Source: Liquidambar formosana (lineage: Eukaryota; Streptophyta; Magnoliopsida; Saxifragales; Altingiaceae). Taken from it: 64,000 bases of DNA. The stretch is from contig CM077827.1 of NCBI GenBank assembly GCA_039720395.1, positions 20,259,117-20,323,116 of the forward strand, in the 5' to 3' direction. Position numbers and translations under genes: made by a program. Below, in pieces: positions 43,492 through 54,712 of the stretch; positions within the stretch are counted from its first letter, which is position 1, and the number at the start of each line of letters is the position of its first letter. Below the pieces are notes generated by a model. That model saw only the letters and a list, made by a program, of their open reading frames with translations. It was not told the DNA's origin and did not search any database.

Positions 43492-44895
43492 ATGGTCACA
43501 TGTCTTTCATGCACTCCTGACGCTCTACCGAGAGGAAAGCCATTCATGAGCTCTAGACAAAGATTTAGTACTCAGGAAGCTCTTATCTTACTGCAAAAGT
43601 GCAGCCAGTTTAGACAGCTCAAACAAATCCAGGCAAAGATAATTCGTAACGGCCTCTGTCATGATCAAATACTTGTTAGGAAAATGCTTCACCTTTGCTC
43701 TTCTTATGGGAAAATGGACTATGCTGCTCTGGTATTTCATCAAGTCCAGAGTCCTCTCACCTTCACTTGGAATCTTATGATTAGGGCCCATACCATCAAT
43801 GGCAGTTCGCAACAAGCCCTTCTTCTGTATAACCTCATGATCTGCCAAGGTGTACCACCTGATAAGTTTACCTTTCCATTTGTTATTAAAGCTTGCATAG
43901 CTTCATTTGCAATTGATAAAGGAAAAGAGGTCCATGGGCTGGCTATCAAAACGGGTTTTTTGGGAGATATCTTCGTGTTGAACACACTGATGGATCTCTA
44001 CTTCAAGTGTGGGGATTTAAACTATGGGTGCAAGGTTTTTGAAAAAATGCCCGCAAGAAATGTAGTGTCATGGACAACCGTGATCACTGGGCTTGTTGCC
44101 TGCGGAGAAATAAATGCTGCCCGAGCGGTTTTTGAACAAATGCCAATAAGAAATATTGTTTCATGGACAGCAATGATTAATGGGTATGCTCGAAATCAAC
44201 AACCCCAAGAGGCTTTTGAACTCTTCCAGAAAATGCGGCTTGAAAATGTGAGACCGAATGAGTTTACGCTGGTTAGCTTGATAAAAGCTTGTACTGAGTT
44301 GGGGAGCCTGAAGCTGGGGAGTTGGATTCATGACTTTGCTCTTGAGAATGGGTTCGAAGTTGGAGTTTTTCTTGGGACGGCTCTTATTGACATGTATAGC
44401 AAATGTGGTAGTTTAGAGGATGCAAGACGAGTGTTTAATAGCATGCAAATTAAGAGCTTAGCTACTTGGAATTCAATGATCACTAGCTTGGGTGTGCATG
44501 GGTGTGGAGAGGAAGCCCTTGCTCTTTTTGCACAGATGGAGAAGGCAAATGTACAGCCAGATGCAATTACTTATGTAGGGGTTTTGTGCGCTTGTGTACA
44601 TACAAATAATGTGGATGAGGGATATAGGTACTTCAGGGATATGACTGAACGTTATGGTATCATGCCTGTACAAGAACATTATACTTGCATGATTGAACTA
44701 TATAGTCGTGCTGACATGGTAGATGAGATTTGCGAATTAGTGAAGGCCATGCCAGTGAAGACAAATGACAATATGGCCGCATCATTGATCAGGGAAAGTA
44801 AGGTTGATGGTCTTGCCAACATAGGAAATTTTTTCTACGAGAATGCTGGGGAGTTGGGCTGCTTAGGAGTTGTTACATGCTGTTCGTCCCAATAG
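43492..44895 (+). CDS. PLS-class pentatricopeptide repeat protein
   Basis: Organelle RNA-binding protein of the PPR family, which acts in processing or editing of chloroplast or mitochondrial transcripts. The start is taken at ATG 43492 (MVTCLSCTPDALPRGK), giving 467 residues with an arginine/serine-bearing N-terminus that could be a transit peptide. Repeats follow from about residue 70: FTWNLMIRAHTINGSSQQAL, FVLNTLMDLYFKCGD, NVVSWTTVITGL, NIVSWTAMINGYARNQQPQE, VFLGTALIDMYSKCGSLEDA and SLATWNSMITSLGVHGCGEE. They form the P-L-S pattern. An E-like region (EHYTCMIELYSRADMVDE) is degenerate and no DYW domain follows. It resembles Arabidopsis At3g26630, named from memory. No intron is needed. The C-terminus after about residue 440 fits no motif, and another frame continues past the stop. 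Confidence 0.92.
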   Translation: MVTCLSCTPDALPRGKPFMSSRQRFSTQEALILLQKCSQFRQLKQIQAKIIRNGLCHDQILVRKMLHLCSSYGKMDYAALVFHQVQSPLTFTWNLMIRAHTINGSSQQALLLYNLMICQGVPPDKFTFPFVIKACIASFAIDKGKEVHGLAIKTGFLGDIFVLNTLMDLYFKCGDLNYGCKVFEKMPARNVVSWTTVITGLVACGEINAARAVFEQMPIRNIVSWTAMINGYARNQQPQEAFELFQKMRLENVRPNEFTLVSLIKACTELGSLKLGSWIHDFALENGFEVGVFLGTALIDMYSKCGSLEDARRVFNSMQIKSLATWNSMITSLGVHGCGEEALALFAQMEKANVQPDAITYVGVLCACVHTNNVDEGYRYFRDMTERYGIMPVQEHYTCMIELYSRADMVDEICELVKAMPVKTNDNMAASLIRESKVDGLANIGNFFYENAGELGCLGVVTCCSSQ

Positions 44896-46650
44896 CAGCT
44901 TTGGTGCTTTAAGTGGGATGCAGGTTGATTTTTTGCTACAGAAACGGATGGTTTTGGACCCTCGTAACAAAGCTACAAGCCATATGTATACATACTGATT
45001 TGTAGGCCCTCAATAATTCTTTTTTTTTTTTTTTTTTGTGGGAGAGACGGGAAGATTCGTGGACCTAAATGGTCTTCTTATCTTACAGCCAGGTATGCTC
45101 AATTGTGTGCATAAATTATTTTTACAATTATTAATGAAGTGTTAGGTGTAGTGGTCAATTCAATTCCCTTGTAATGTAACCTAAAGAAAAATAATGATAA
45201 TGAGAGAAAAACTGTTCTTGCCACATCAGCTTTTGAATCATTGCTAACATAATTACATAAAAGTGAAGTGAAAACTAAAAAACTATACTTGTTATCAATG
45301 TTATAAAAAAGAAACTAAGGCTCTTGCTCATAAAAATTCTATAATAATCGTCCCACACCTCTCACCTACTTTCCTTCCCTTCATCTGGGAGTAGATTCCA
45401 CGCCCACCATCTATACCAGTGATTCGCTAGAAGAGTATATGCAGGAAAAGTAGCAAAAATGCTTCTCGTAGGGACTTGCATACAGGGCCTTGTGGGTGGA
45501 AATGCCAAGGACTACATTTATAGGAAGTATCAAATTTGTGTTTAATATGGTTTTGGAGTTCAGCGTTTACTGCTCTAGAAATAAGTCAAAAGATATGGGC
45601 GGCCGGTTAGTTTACACCTGATCAATATTTATATGATTCTTACCTAGAAATTGCTGATACATTGTCTGCATATAGGCATCGTCTTGCAACAGTCCATGCT
45701 TAAAAAAGGACAGGAGATACTGTGTCACTATCTGTCTGGCGATGGCGGTGATGGCTTGATGAAGGAGGTGCAGTTGTGAACCGATCCCTTAGCTTCTGTA
45801 TGTATACTGAAACAAACGTGCATATATGAGCTTCCTGCGGCCGCTTGCTTCTGTCGAAAACCTGTAGGAGATGGCTTGGGTTGGAGTTTCCTTGTGGGAC
45901 TAATTCAATTGTGTGTATTACTGTATATACATTTATTTATAGAGGAGAGAAAATCAACTAATTAATTAATTAAGGGTTGTGTGTCTTTAATCTTTGGGAA
46001 ATGCTAGCTTTCTAATACTGTTTCACAGCCATATGTATTTGTTTTCGACAACTAACACTACATCACAAACTGTGATTTACAGTGCACTGCTAGCTATAGC
46101 ATCGATCCCCCCCACCCCATGCACCTTCATCATGAAAAAGGACTATGCTACCACCACCCACGCCACCCTTTTACCCCTAGTTTTTATTTTCACAAAGCAT
46201 GCTCATGTGGCAAAATCAATCAGCCCGTGCATATGTAGGGGTGCCATCCATAATTCTTGGATTTTGGTTTCTTTCCGGTTGTTTTACCTGTGTGTTGTCT
46301 TCCCACGAGCAATGATAGAATGCCACATTCGTGGATGTGATAATAGGTGAGAATTTAGAACAAAGATTGAGTGGTGACTTGGAAATTTCATTTTGTTCTG
46401 AAAGAAAAAGGCCTTTAGGCTCCTGCTCAATTTCGGACGAAAGAGTAAGAGCCAAAATCTCTCTTTTTTCTCTGTTCTTTTTTTTTTTTTTTTTAAAATC
46501 TAAAATTCCCCTATTTTCTCGTAGCCTGATGAATCTAAAATTCCTCTCTTTTTTTTTTATTTATTGAAAGCTAGGAATGAAAATTCCTTTTTACTTAAAT
46601 GAACGACCCACACACTGAATGAAAATCTTTGAAAGCTCTGCGAATCGGAC
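44896..46650. other. 3' flank of the PPR gene, intergenic
   Basis: About 100 bp after the stop a frame shifted by two bases stays open and reads HAVRPNSSFGALSGMQVDF... to a TGA near 44998. Poly-T at 45019-45038. Several AATAAA-like motifs could end the transcript. The rest shows no gene. Confidence 0.4.
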
Positions 46651-46666
46651 AGTCCTCTAGACTTTT

Positions 46667-46756
46667 GTGATGGGCATGCCGCATGCTATGTTTGAACCTA
46701 AGACTCCAAAGAGAAGTCTTAGAATCTCAACCAACTAGGCTGAGGGTAGAGCGGCT
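46667..46756 (-). mobile_element. Short tRNA-derived retroposon with 16-bp duplications
   Basis: The minus strand reads CTCAGCCTAGTTGGTTGAG (A-box like) and CTTAGGTTCAAAC (B-box like). The 90-bp insert is bounded by AGTCCTCTAGACTTTT (46651-46666) and AGTCCTCTATACTTTT (46757-46772), a 15/16 match, as expected for LINE-mediated insertion. No A tail is visible, so it may be a truncated SINE or a retroposed tRNA fragment. Confidence 0.65.
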
Positions 46757-47146
46757 AGTCCTCTATACTTTTTAGCTTGTATACTATTATTTATTTTTAT
46801 TTTTTTGAATTGAAAAAAAAAAAAAAAAGATTTAGTTTCTATACCATACGATGAGAATAAGACTAAAATAAAGATATAAATAATAGTTAAAATTAAAAGT
46901 CGTTATCATTAGTATTATTGAAAACATAGTTGATAGTTGATAGTTGATTGATTGATTCGTCACCCCGCCCATTCTTTGTGATGTTTTCCAGCAAGAAAAA
47001 AAGAGGTCATCTCCATCTTTTTTGCGATCCTCGGTGAATAATACCTACTGAAATACTGGAATTCAGATTAAAACAGTTGGATGCATATTCCGGTCCTACC
47101 AGCAGTCTAGTTCAACGTTTTCATTTTATTTATTTATTATTATAAT

Positions 47147-47495
47147 CAGGGACGGACCTATCTTGAGGCCAAGGGGGGCCATGGCCCCTCCCATCTTTTT
47201 ACATTCTTTTGCATATATATTCATTCACATAGTTATATATAGCTATACATATAAGTATTCAAAATTACACTAGGCCCTTTTATGAAACCAAAAATATTTG
47301 AATAGAAAACAAGGTATATTTGAAGTTGAATTGAGTTACTCAGTTTGCAGATAGAAAACAAATTCTTTTATTTTATGTTATTTTCTCTGCAAGGAAACAA
47401 TGGATAAGGATTTTTTTTTTCTTAGCTGCTCCATTCGTTGCTGTGAAGATTAAAAATAAAAAATAAAATGAAAAAACGAATTTTGAGTGTGTGTG

Positions 47496-47542
<47 letters not shown>

Positions 47543-47689
47543 CCTATAAAAATTACAAATTATATGGTTGTTATGAAATTTTAAATCCGCTTCTTATTTG
47601 GAACAAGCTAATATTCTCATTCTTAAATGGTAATAATTTTTGGTTCGTGCTTTGGCCCCCCTCAAGTTGAAATCCTGGTCCTGTCCTTG
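47147..47689. mobile_element. hAT-type MITE with 8-bp target duplication
   Basis: Starts CAGGGACGGACC and ends, in reverse complement, CAAGGACAGGACC, with perfect 8-bp duplications ATTATAAT at 47139-47146 and 47690-47697. The subterminal GGCCAAGGGGGGCC/GGCCCCCCTCAAG is also inverted. 543 bp, non-coding, with (GT)n and poly-T at 47489-47539. The 8-bp duplication places it in the hAT superfamily. Confidence 0.88.
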
Positions 47690-47896
47690 ATTATAATTAA
47701 AGAAGTTGTATCATGAGTTATTCTTTTCCTGCTTTTTTTTTTTTTTTTTTGCTACTGTTATGATTGCTATTCCCTGAGGCTGCGGTAGTATTAGTTTTTT
47801 TTAATTTATATATAGGTATTCTTATCTTTTTGGGGTGCTAATTGCTAATGGAGGTTTGTGGTAGTATTCAAACAGTTTCTCATCTCCTCGATGATA

Positions 47897-48074
47897 ACAT
47901 GTTTCTCCATATGTGGAGACCTTAATTAGCAAAAACATTGCGACACCTTCTTCTACACACACTTTTTTATTTTATTTTTTATCATGCAAGAGATTCAAGA
48001 GATTCATCATCTTTAATCCATCACACAAATTCACAAAAACATGTTTCTCCACATGTGAGGACCTTAACATTTTG
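47897..48074. repeat. Direct repeat of about 38 bp, 142 bp apart
   Basis: ACATGTTTCTCCATATGTGG at 47897 and ACATGTTTCTCCACATGTGA at 48039, each followed by (A)GACCTTAA. Each holds a small palindrome. The DNA between has no element-like ends. Confidence 0.6.
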
Positions 48075-48172
48075 AACTTGAGAACTATATGACATGTGTA
48101 CAAATTGAAAATAAAAGAAACAGAGCTGAATTCAGACGTTTTTAGCACATTATAGTGCTTTTACAATGAGGA

Positions 48173-48203
48173 CGATCGATAGGGGGCCTAGGCCGATCGA
48201 TCG
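48173..48203. promoter_or_regulatory. Palindrome CGATCGAT..GCCTAGGC..ATCGATCG
   Basis: The arms CGATCGAT (48173-48180) and ATCGATCG (48196-48203) flank the perfect palindrome GCCTAGGC (48186-48193). It stands upstream of the TATA-like motif of the surrounding LTR. Confidence 0.5.
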
Positions 48204-48862
48204 GTGGTGGCCTGGAATTTTTTTTAAGTCCGTGAAATGATGTTTTTGCCCTCCTTACTTTCCTTTTTAAAACCTGACTCTTATAGGTTTTTTGGGAGGT
48301 TTTTTAGTCAAGAGAAGAGGGAAAGAGAGAAAGAAGCACGGGGGATAGAGAGAAAGGGGTCAATGGCAAGGAACAAAGCTGTCGAAGCTTGGATCCAACC
48401 CTACGATGCTTGGATCTTGTGATTTCTACCCTAATCTACGCGCGTGCACCCTTGGATTCACTTTTCTAGCTACCGTTTGAGAAGTAGGTGCATTTTTCAT
48501 TATTGTAAATCATTGTACACATGGGTTGGGAGGAAATCATGTGGATTTGCATGTTTACAAACCATATTTCATATTTTCCATGTTTGGGGTTTAATTTCAT
48601 GAAAATTATGAAATGGATAAACCTAGGACTAGTTGTTTACACCCTATTTGGATGTATACATGTTGTATTTAAACCCTTTATGTGTTTTTAGTACAATGGA
48701 TTAGTTTTGAAACCAATTGGCTAAATTTTTACAATCATAATATTGAGGGGTCACTTTTATACAAGTGTTTTGAAAATTATTTTCTTATCATTATTTATGA
48801 AATGATTATGGGAGAATTACTATGAAAATTATTGTGAAATTATGATGATCAGGGTTAATAGA

Positions 48863-49416
48863 GTCAGAATTACTATGGTCCCAAAAAGAATAGGGGACGG
48901 TGTGTTGTGTCTTTCTATCCTTTGGTCATAGGCTACTTGATGTAGACCTAAAGTGACATTACTATAGTCCCAAATAGGGATGTCTCATTGTATTTCCTCT
49001 TGAGGTTACTGCGGTCCTACATAGAGATGTCTTGTCGTGTTTCCTTTTATTTCTGTGCGCGAGGGCCCCATATGACTTGGGGAGAATTATCAGTTTGAAA
49101 TACTGATGTTATGGAATACCAGATATAGTGAATGATGAATTGGTTAATAGAGTCAGAATAGGGGACGGTGTGTTGTGTCTTTCTATCCTTTGGTCATAGG
49201 CTACTTGATGTAGACCTAAAGTGACGTTACTATAGTCCCAAATAGGGATGTCTCATTGTATTTCCTCTTGAGGTTACTGCGGTCCTACATAGAGATGTCT
49301 TGTCGTGTTTCCTTTTATTTCTGTGCGCGAGGGCCCCATATGACTTGGGGAGAATTATCAGTTTGAAATACTGATGTTATGGAATACCAGATATAGTGAA
49401 TGATGAATTGGTTAAT
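48863..49416. repeat. 268-bp tandem duplication inside the LTR
   Basis: TAGGGGACGGTGTGTTGTGT starts at 48891 and again at 49159. The copies are almost identical (one ACATTAC/ACGTTAC change seen) except that the first has about 17 extra bases near 48871-48887. Confidence 0.88.
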
Positions 49417-49984
49417 TATATGCTCTCCCTTTATTTAAATTGTGAAATGTGATTTCAATTATATCATTTCTTATTGCTCAAAATTGTTTTAAAACCTTGG
49501 TATACATATTTAAAAAATGTAACCTATTGAGTTTTACTCACACCTTATTTTTAAAACATTTTCGCGGATTTTGAGTAAGATAATAATGACTCATATGAGA
49601 AGGCATCACATCGGGGCTAGCATGGGACATTGCATTGTGAATGTTATGTGGATGTTAATATTTTATATTTTATGGTTTGTATATTAATTGAACAATCTAA
49701 ATATAGTTTTATACTACGTGTATTGACGGTAGAACTCGATGGAACTAGAATGCCAGCTTATTTTAATGTATTATCTGTGGATGATTTTATAATTTTGATT
49801 TAATTGCATAGGTTTAAAAAGTCGATAACTTGGTATGTCATATTTTCAGATGGGACCATACTGGATTTTTTTATAAATATTTCTTTAAAATGTAAATCTC
49901 ATTTATAAACCATCCTCGATTTCTATTTAAATTACATTTTTTTATGGACACATCATGGCCTATTTTTCAAGTCGTGACACCATA

Positions 49985-51540
49985 CAAAAGCTTTCATAAC
50001 ACCTAGCCCTATTCCCTACAAGGACCTCAAGTGCACATCTTTCCATTTAGTAGTGATGTTTTGCATAGTGTCTTACCTATAATCCTTTTCTCGTAATCCA
50101 TTAAAAATTGGCAAAGAACTAAATCTACAAAATCATCATCATCCAAAGATGTAGAGCTGCTAGAATCACCACTACTATAATTTTATTGTAATACGTTACA
50201 ATAGCCATGTTCAGACATAGTCCCCTGCATTACAATAATATAAAAAGAATATTTAACAACATTACAAGCATAGTATATAAACAATAACACCTAAACATAA
50301 AAGAATTCAAGAGTATGATAAAGATCACCCATAACAATTATTATTTAAAGTAAGTTCAAAGATGTTCCACCACAATAAAGTTCAAATATTTAAACTAAGT
50401 TCCAACATAATAAAATTCACCCATAACAATACTAAATTAAACCAAATTGAACCATAAAATTTCTGACACAATAAAAAAACATCAAATCCAAACAGATATG
50501 AAGAACTCAAACAAGACTCTCTAGCCAGGTCTTCCTCCTTCTAATGGACATCTTTAGAAAAATCTTCCTCCAATTTTCATCTTTAAACTTCTCCATCTCT
50601 TTGTGATAACAAGTATCCTAAAGATCATCCATGCTTTCTAATGTATCCATACACACATTAATGGAATAAGGATCCGACAAATCACTAGTGGTAGTAGCAT
50701 TGCTAGATTGTCTTTTGGATTTTTCAGCTTTTGCCTTGTATGCCTCATCTTTTGATGCTAATGGTAACGACCACGCTTCTAAGCAATATTCCATTTTTGA
50801 AATCTTGGCTCCCTTTTTAGCACAACAATCTCCAAGTGCACTAGATGCCTTACGTGGTAAACTTTCCTTGAAAATATTTATCGGTTTACCATTAGTTTCA
50901 ACATCCTCTACATTACTGAGGTCGATATGCATACCTTTTGAAAAATACTCCTCCTCAACTTCATGCTCCTCATCCGATGTGGGAGGCTTTTGTGTAGAAG
51001 CATGACGAAGCTTTTCTATTGCAGTGGCATTATTAAATGTCTTACCAAGCAACTCATAATGTTCTAAGCCATTCTTACAAAATTGCTTGAATGTCTTGCT
51101 TTGCTATAAATAAATAAAATAAAGTCTCATTTACCATAAACATGTGGCTAATAAGTATAGTCCATATCTTAATTGAAACTAACTAGCATACTAAAGAGCA
51201 CATGCCATATAGAACATCTATCAAACATCTTTGCATGTATAGTATTGGATTGGATATCCCATGTCACCCCAGTGTGTCCTAAAAGTTATGAAAATTCATG
51301 GTGTTGCTTACAGAGCCAATTAAATTTGCTTTTTTAACCTATCCACCCCATATTGTCCCCCCACAACTGCCTGAAACTGTACATTAATTTCATCTCACAC
51401 TTTTGACTTAAAAGTTGATGTCTGCATTTTTGGTCTTGCACGTATTGATGCAAATTTGAATGAATGCCAAAGTTTTTTTGGCTGGCCACTCTTTAGCATT
51501 AATGCAATCTTCACTCTTTGCCCCAATCTAATACATACAA
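49985..51540 (-). pseudogene. PIF/Harbinger remnant: Myb/SANT-like protein plus transposase start
   Basis: PIF/Harbinger elements encode a Myb/SANT-like DNA-binding partner and a DDE nuclease, both needed for transposition. On the minus strand, 51540-51240 reads EWPAKKTLAFIQICINTC and HTGVTWDIQSNTIHA, the Myb/SANT-like domain, with stops. The later exon, an open 144-codon frame at 51052-50618, holds MLGKTFNNATAIEKLRHAST and a Ser/Asp-rich tail. Further on, 50240-50000 matches the transposase N-terminus (STSLDDDDFVDLVL, KTSLLNGKMCT, then in another frame LEVLVGNRARCYESF). The catalytic part is missing, cut off at the LTR end at 49979. In-frame stops make it inactive. Terminal repeats were not found. 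Confidence 0.72.
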
Positions 51541-51605
51541 AAGATCAAACATCTAAAATGCACACCTAAAAAAAATTCAATATAGCCAATGTGGAAGCAC
51601 CAGAT

Positions 51606-53282
51606 TGTTAGTAGTATGTGTTAGTAGTATGCTCTAGAGCCAATCATAGAGATGATTGTTTAGGGATAAAGAACAATCATTTGATTTTATTTATGTATGT
51701 CACATTTATTATTGAATTAATAAATGGGCTTATTCTATTATGTTTATATGTATCATTTATATTTACATGCTATGTCCATGGAATTAGAGTTGAGAATATG
51801 GAATTACAAAGAGTTGTAATTTTGAGACTGTAAATATATTTATGTACTAAACTCCTAAAGCATTCCTAGTTAAAGGTTCACTATGATGGACAGTAATAAA
51901 CTATAGGACTAGCAGTTGTTAGGTTGACTCTATAGGAGGATAACTGGTCTCAAGCTATTTGTGTGGAGACACTACAACCAATAGGTGGGTGCCTATTACA
52001 AAAATAGGTATATTGAATGTGACCAAAGATATAAGATCAATTAAGTGGAGTTTTAACATGCCTGTCAATCAATTTCTCATTGTTATAATGCTATAAGTAA
52101 TCCTTAAACCTAAGACACCATAATTGTTGTATGCATATAGCCTTAGACATTTGATAACACTAAATGTAAGTCTTTATAGGTATTTACAAGGGTGTTCATT
52201 AGCCCTATTGCTATGTGTATGAAGACATGTGAGTGATTAACAATGGATCCATCACTCTTAGGAAAAAGAGAGAGAATGTCTCATGTAGCATTCATAATAT
52301 AACTCATTAAATCCATGGCCATGGTAGGATGAATATAGAAAAGAGTTTCCATGAGTTCATCAATGAGTTGATATTCATGATTGAGTATAAAATAATTAAA
52401 TTAGGGACTTGACAGACTTCCATGTCCTATTAGTTTAATTGGAGACATTGTGTTGAAGGAAGGATGCAATTGTAACCTATAAACTATAATAGAAGGGTTC
52501 TATGTAAGATACCTATTCACCTCATTAAGGACAACACCGTGAATCATATACTAGATGTTATTCATGGTTTGTAAAAGCCCTAATTGATATAAATGAGTTA
52601 TAATCAATTAAGGAATTGGAAGGAGTCCCAATTAGACCCTTAAATGGAAAGAGTTCCATTCTGCACACTTTGTGCTACTCCTACTACTTGATGATGTGAA
52701 CCCAATGGATTACACATTGATCATGCATTGAGAGATGTAAAGTCTATGGAGAAAGGGTATAAGTGAATAAAGAATAGTTATTAAGGGCCAAGTTTGTATA
52801 GGATATAAACTAGAGGGGTTTATATGCAATTAAGAGTAATTACATAAGTCCGATTAGGGATTGGACTTCTCCCCCTTGGCCGGCCCTATTAGTGGCTTTA
52901 AATAGCCATGTGATGATGTGTGACATCATCACAATTGCTCACCAACAAGCCCTAGCTGAATTCTCCTTGGAGGCTCTCTCTCTCTCTCTTTTCTCTTCTC
53001 TTCTTCTAGCAACAAACGAAGGAAAAGAAGAAAGGACTTGAAACTCTTGCTAGGTGTGGATACCATTGGAGGCAGAACACTTGGGCTGCTCAATTCACTA
53101 CTGTCCGGAATCAAAGCTTGGAGTAAAGGAAGAAGACAATCAAACTGTAAGTGTTTTAATCCTCTTCTAGTTAGGGTTTTAGTTTTGTATTATAGCATAA
53201 TTAGATTCATGGGCTATAGAATCGTTTAGGAAAAATTTTTATATTCTGCACTTTGTTTTTCCTTCTAGTTTGATTCCCAACA
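51606..53282 (+). repeat. Solo LTR with 5-bp target duplications
   Basis: Starts TGTTAGTAGTATG and ends TTGATTCCCAACA, with perfect CAGAT on both sides (51601-51605 and 53283-53287). The 1677 bp between have no retroelement coding, so this is an LTR left by recombination between the two LTRs of an element. A TATA-like GGCTTTAAATAGCC lies at about 52891 and a CT-rich leader at about 52972-53005, fixing the plus orientation. The style of the ends fits Ty1/copia, but the family is not certain. It inserted just upstream of the Harbinger remnant. Confidence 0.88.
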
Positions 53283-53287
53283 CAGAT

Positions 53288-54057
53288 AACATAGTGGAAG
53301 CATTAAAAATAAGCTATTATACCAAAAGAAAGCAATAGAGCAGGTCTCCATTTGACTTGTTTAGTGAGAAGATTTAGATTAGAAAAATGTGGCTGATTCG
53401 AATTCCATAAATCATATCTCAAATCCTTCAAACCCTTTCTACGTATATACATATATAAAGAGAGAAAAATCATTGTTGTTTGATCATATTTACAAACAAA
53501 ACAATAAATATATAACAGATCTACATATATATGAATAGATATATTATATTATTATATATTATATACGTAGAGAGAGAAGAATTGGAAACGTATCTTTTCT
53601 GAATATCAAAGTTGATAAGAAAATGTGATATGAAAGGGACAAAAGAGATGAGTGGGGTTGGCACCTTTTTAAGCCCTAATTTGCCGCCTTTTTAAGCCCT
53701 TAATATGTTGTCATTTTTATATTCTTTTTCTAAATTAGTAAACTTTGGCGCCATATGTTATAAATGACGAGGCTGTCCGTCATTCTCACTTAATGAGTCT
53801 TGTGTTTTCATTTTTTCCGTGTTTCATATTCTTTTCCTTTGAAAACATAAAAAATATCATTTTGACGTTTTCAAAATTTCATATTTTTTTATTTGTTTTC
53901 AACAAAATGTTTTTTTTTTTAAATTTAAATTTTACAAGTAATTGTGTTTTCTACAAAATTTTCATTTTCTTCAAAAATGAAAATGAAAAACTGGAAAATT
54001 TTCACCCAAAAAAAAAAGAAAAAAAAAGGGCCTAAATATGCTTTAAAAAAAATAATA
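53288..54057. other. AT-rich intergenic DNA
   Basis: Short AT repeats near 53440-53570 and A/T runs at 53905-54030. No gene. Confidence 0.45.
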
Positions 54058-54712
54058 ACAAATCTAGACAGAATGTATCACGACCTAAAAGTAACCTAAA
54101 AAATCATGCAAAAAGAGTAAATCAAACAATTAATAAAACCCTAATGCAATGGGATAATTATCATGTGATAACTAACCCTAAAGGATACAAAACTCACTCC
54201 CTATATGCAACTTAAAACCACTATCATGTAAGCAAGATATTTAACTCAAAATATGCAAAGAAACTCAAGCACAATTCATAGGAAAGAGATTTCATGCAAA
54301 AACACTCAAAAGTAACTCCTATGACGAGCTTTCTTAAGTAAAACTATCGTACGATAATTCTACGTAAAAACTACGACATATGAGAGTTTCTCATCACATC
54401 CTACGTAAAAGATATCCTCTTGAATATGCTAGAGGTGGTTGTGCGCTTAAACACACTCCAGAAGACACTCATGCAAACACCTACTCTCTAAAAATGATAA
54501 TTATCCTTAAAAAAAATGATAATTGCTCCAAGACCTAGAAAAACAACCTATATGGATGCAAATCTAAACATGAATAACCTTAAAATAAGATATAGAATAA
54601 AGCTAAATTGATAGAACACCCACACATGCATTTCTTATATGCTATATGCAACTTATGTGATCAAAAGAGAGAAAAAGGATAATCCTTTATGCAAACCTTA
54701 ACCTTAGTATGT
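54058..54712 (-). repeat. Old Tat-type LTR fragment, first half of a split copy
   Basis: CAAATCTAGACAGAATGTAT and CGACCTAAAA match the LTR block CAAATCTGGACAGAATAGTA.. at 6600 (and, reversed, 19120 and 63650). The following sequence has the same AT-rich style with ACCCTAA phrases. The fragment is interrupted at 54712 by the gypsy element, and similar sequence resumes at 61222. Confidence 0.55.

Larger units (their letters stand above)
48120..49979 (+). repeat. Gypsy-type LTR, probably solo, related to the 54713 element
   Basis: It shares with the LTRs at 54713 and 58926 (reverse strand) the order of CTATCCT.TGGTC.TAGGCTACTT-like, GTCCCAAATAGGGATGTC and GGTTACTGCGGTCCTA blocks, and ends TCGTGACA at 49979 like them. 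No primer site or coding follows, so it looks like a solo or truncated LTR; the 5' boundary near 48120 is uncertain. A palindromic module is at 48173-48203, and a TATA-like CTCTTATAGG about 75 bp later. Confidence 0.6.

Noticed and set aside
47897..48074. Target duplication of an insertion
   Set aside because: The repeat is about 38 bp and the DNA between has no element ends; a simple local duplication fits better.
53745..54035. 96-codon frame rich in Phe and Lys
   Set aside because: AT-rich low-complexity sequence without a motif.
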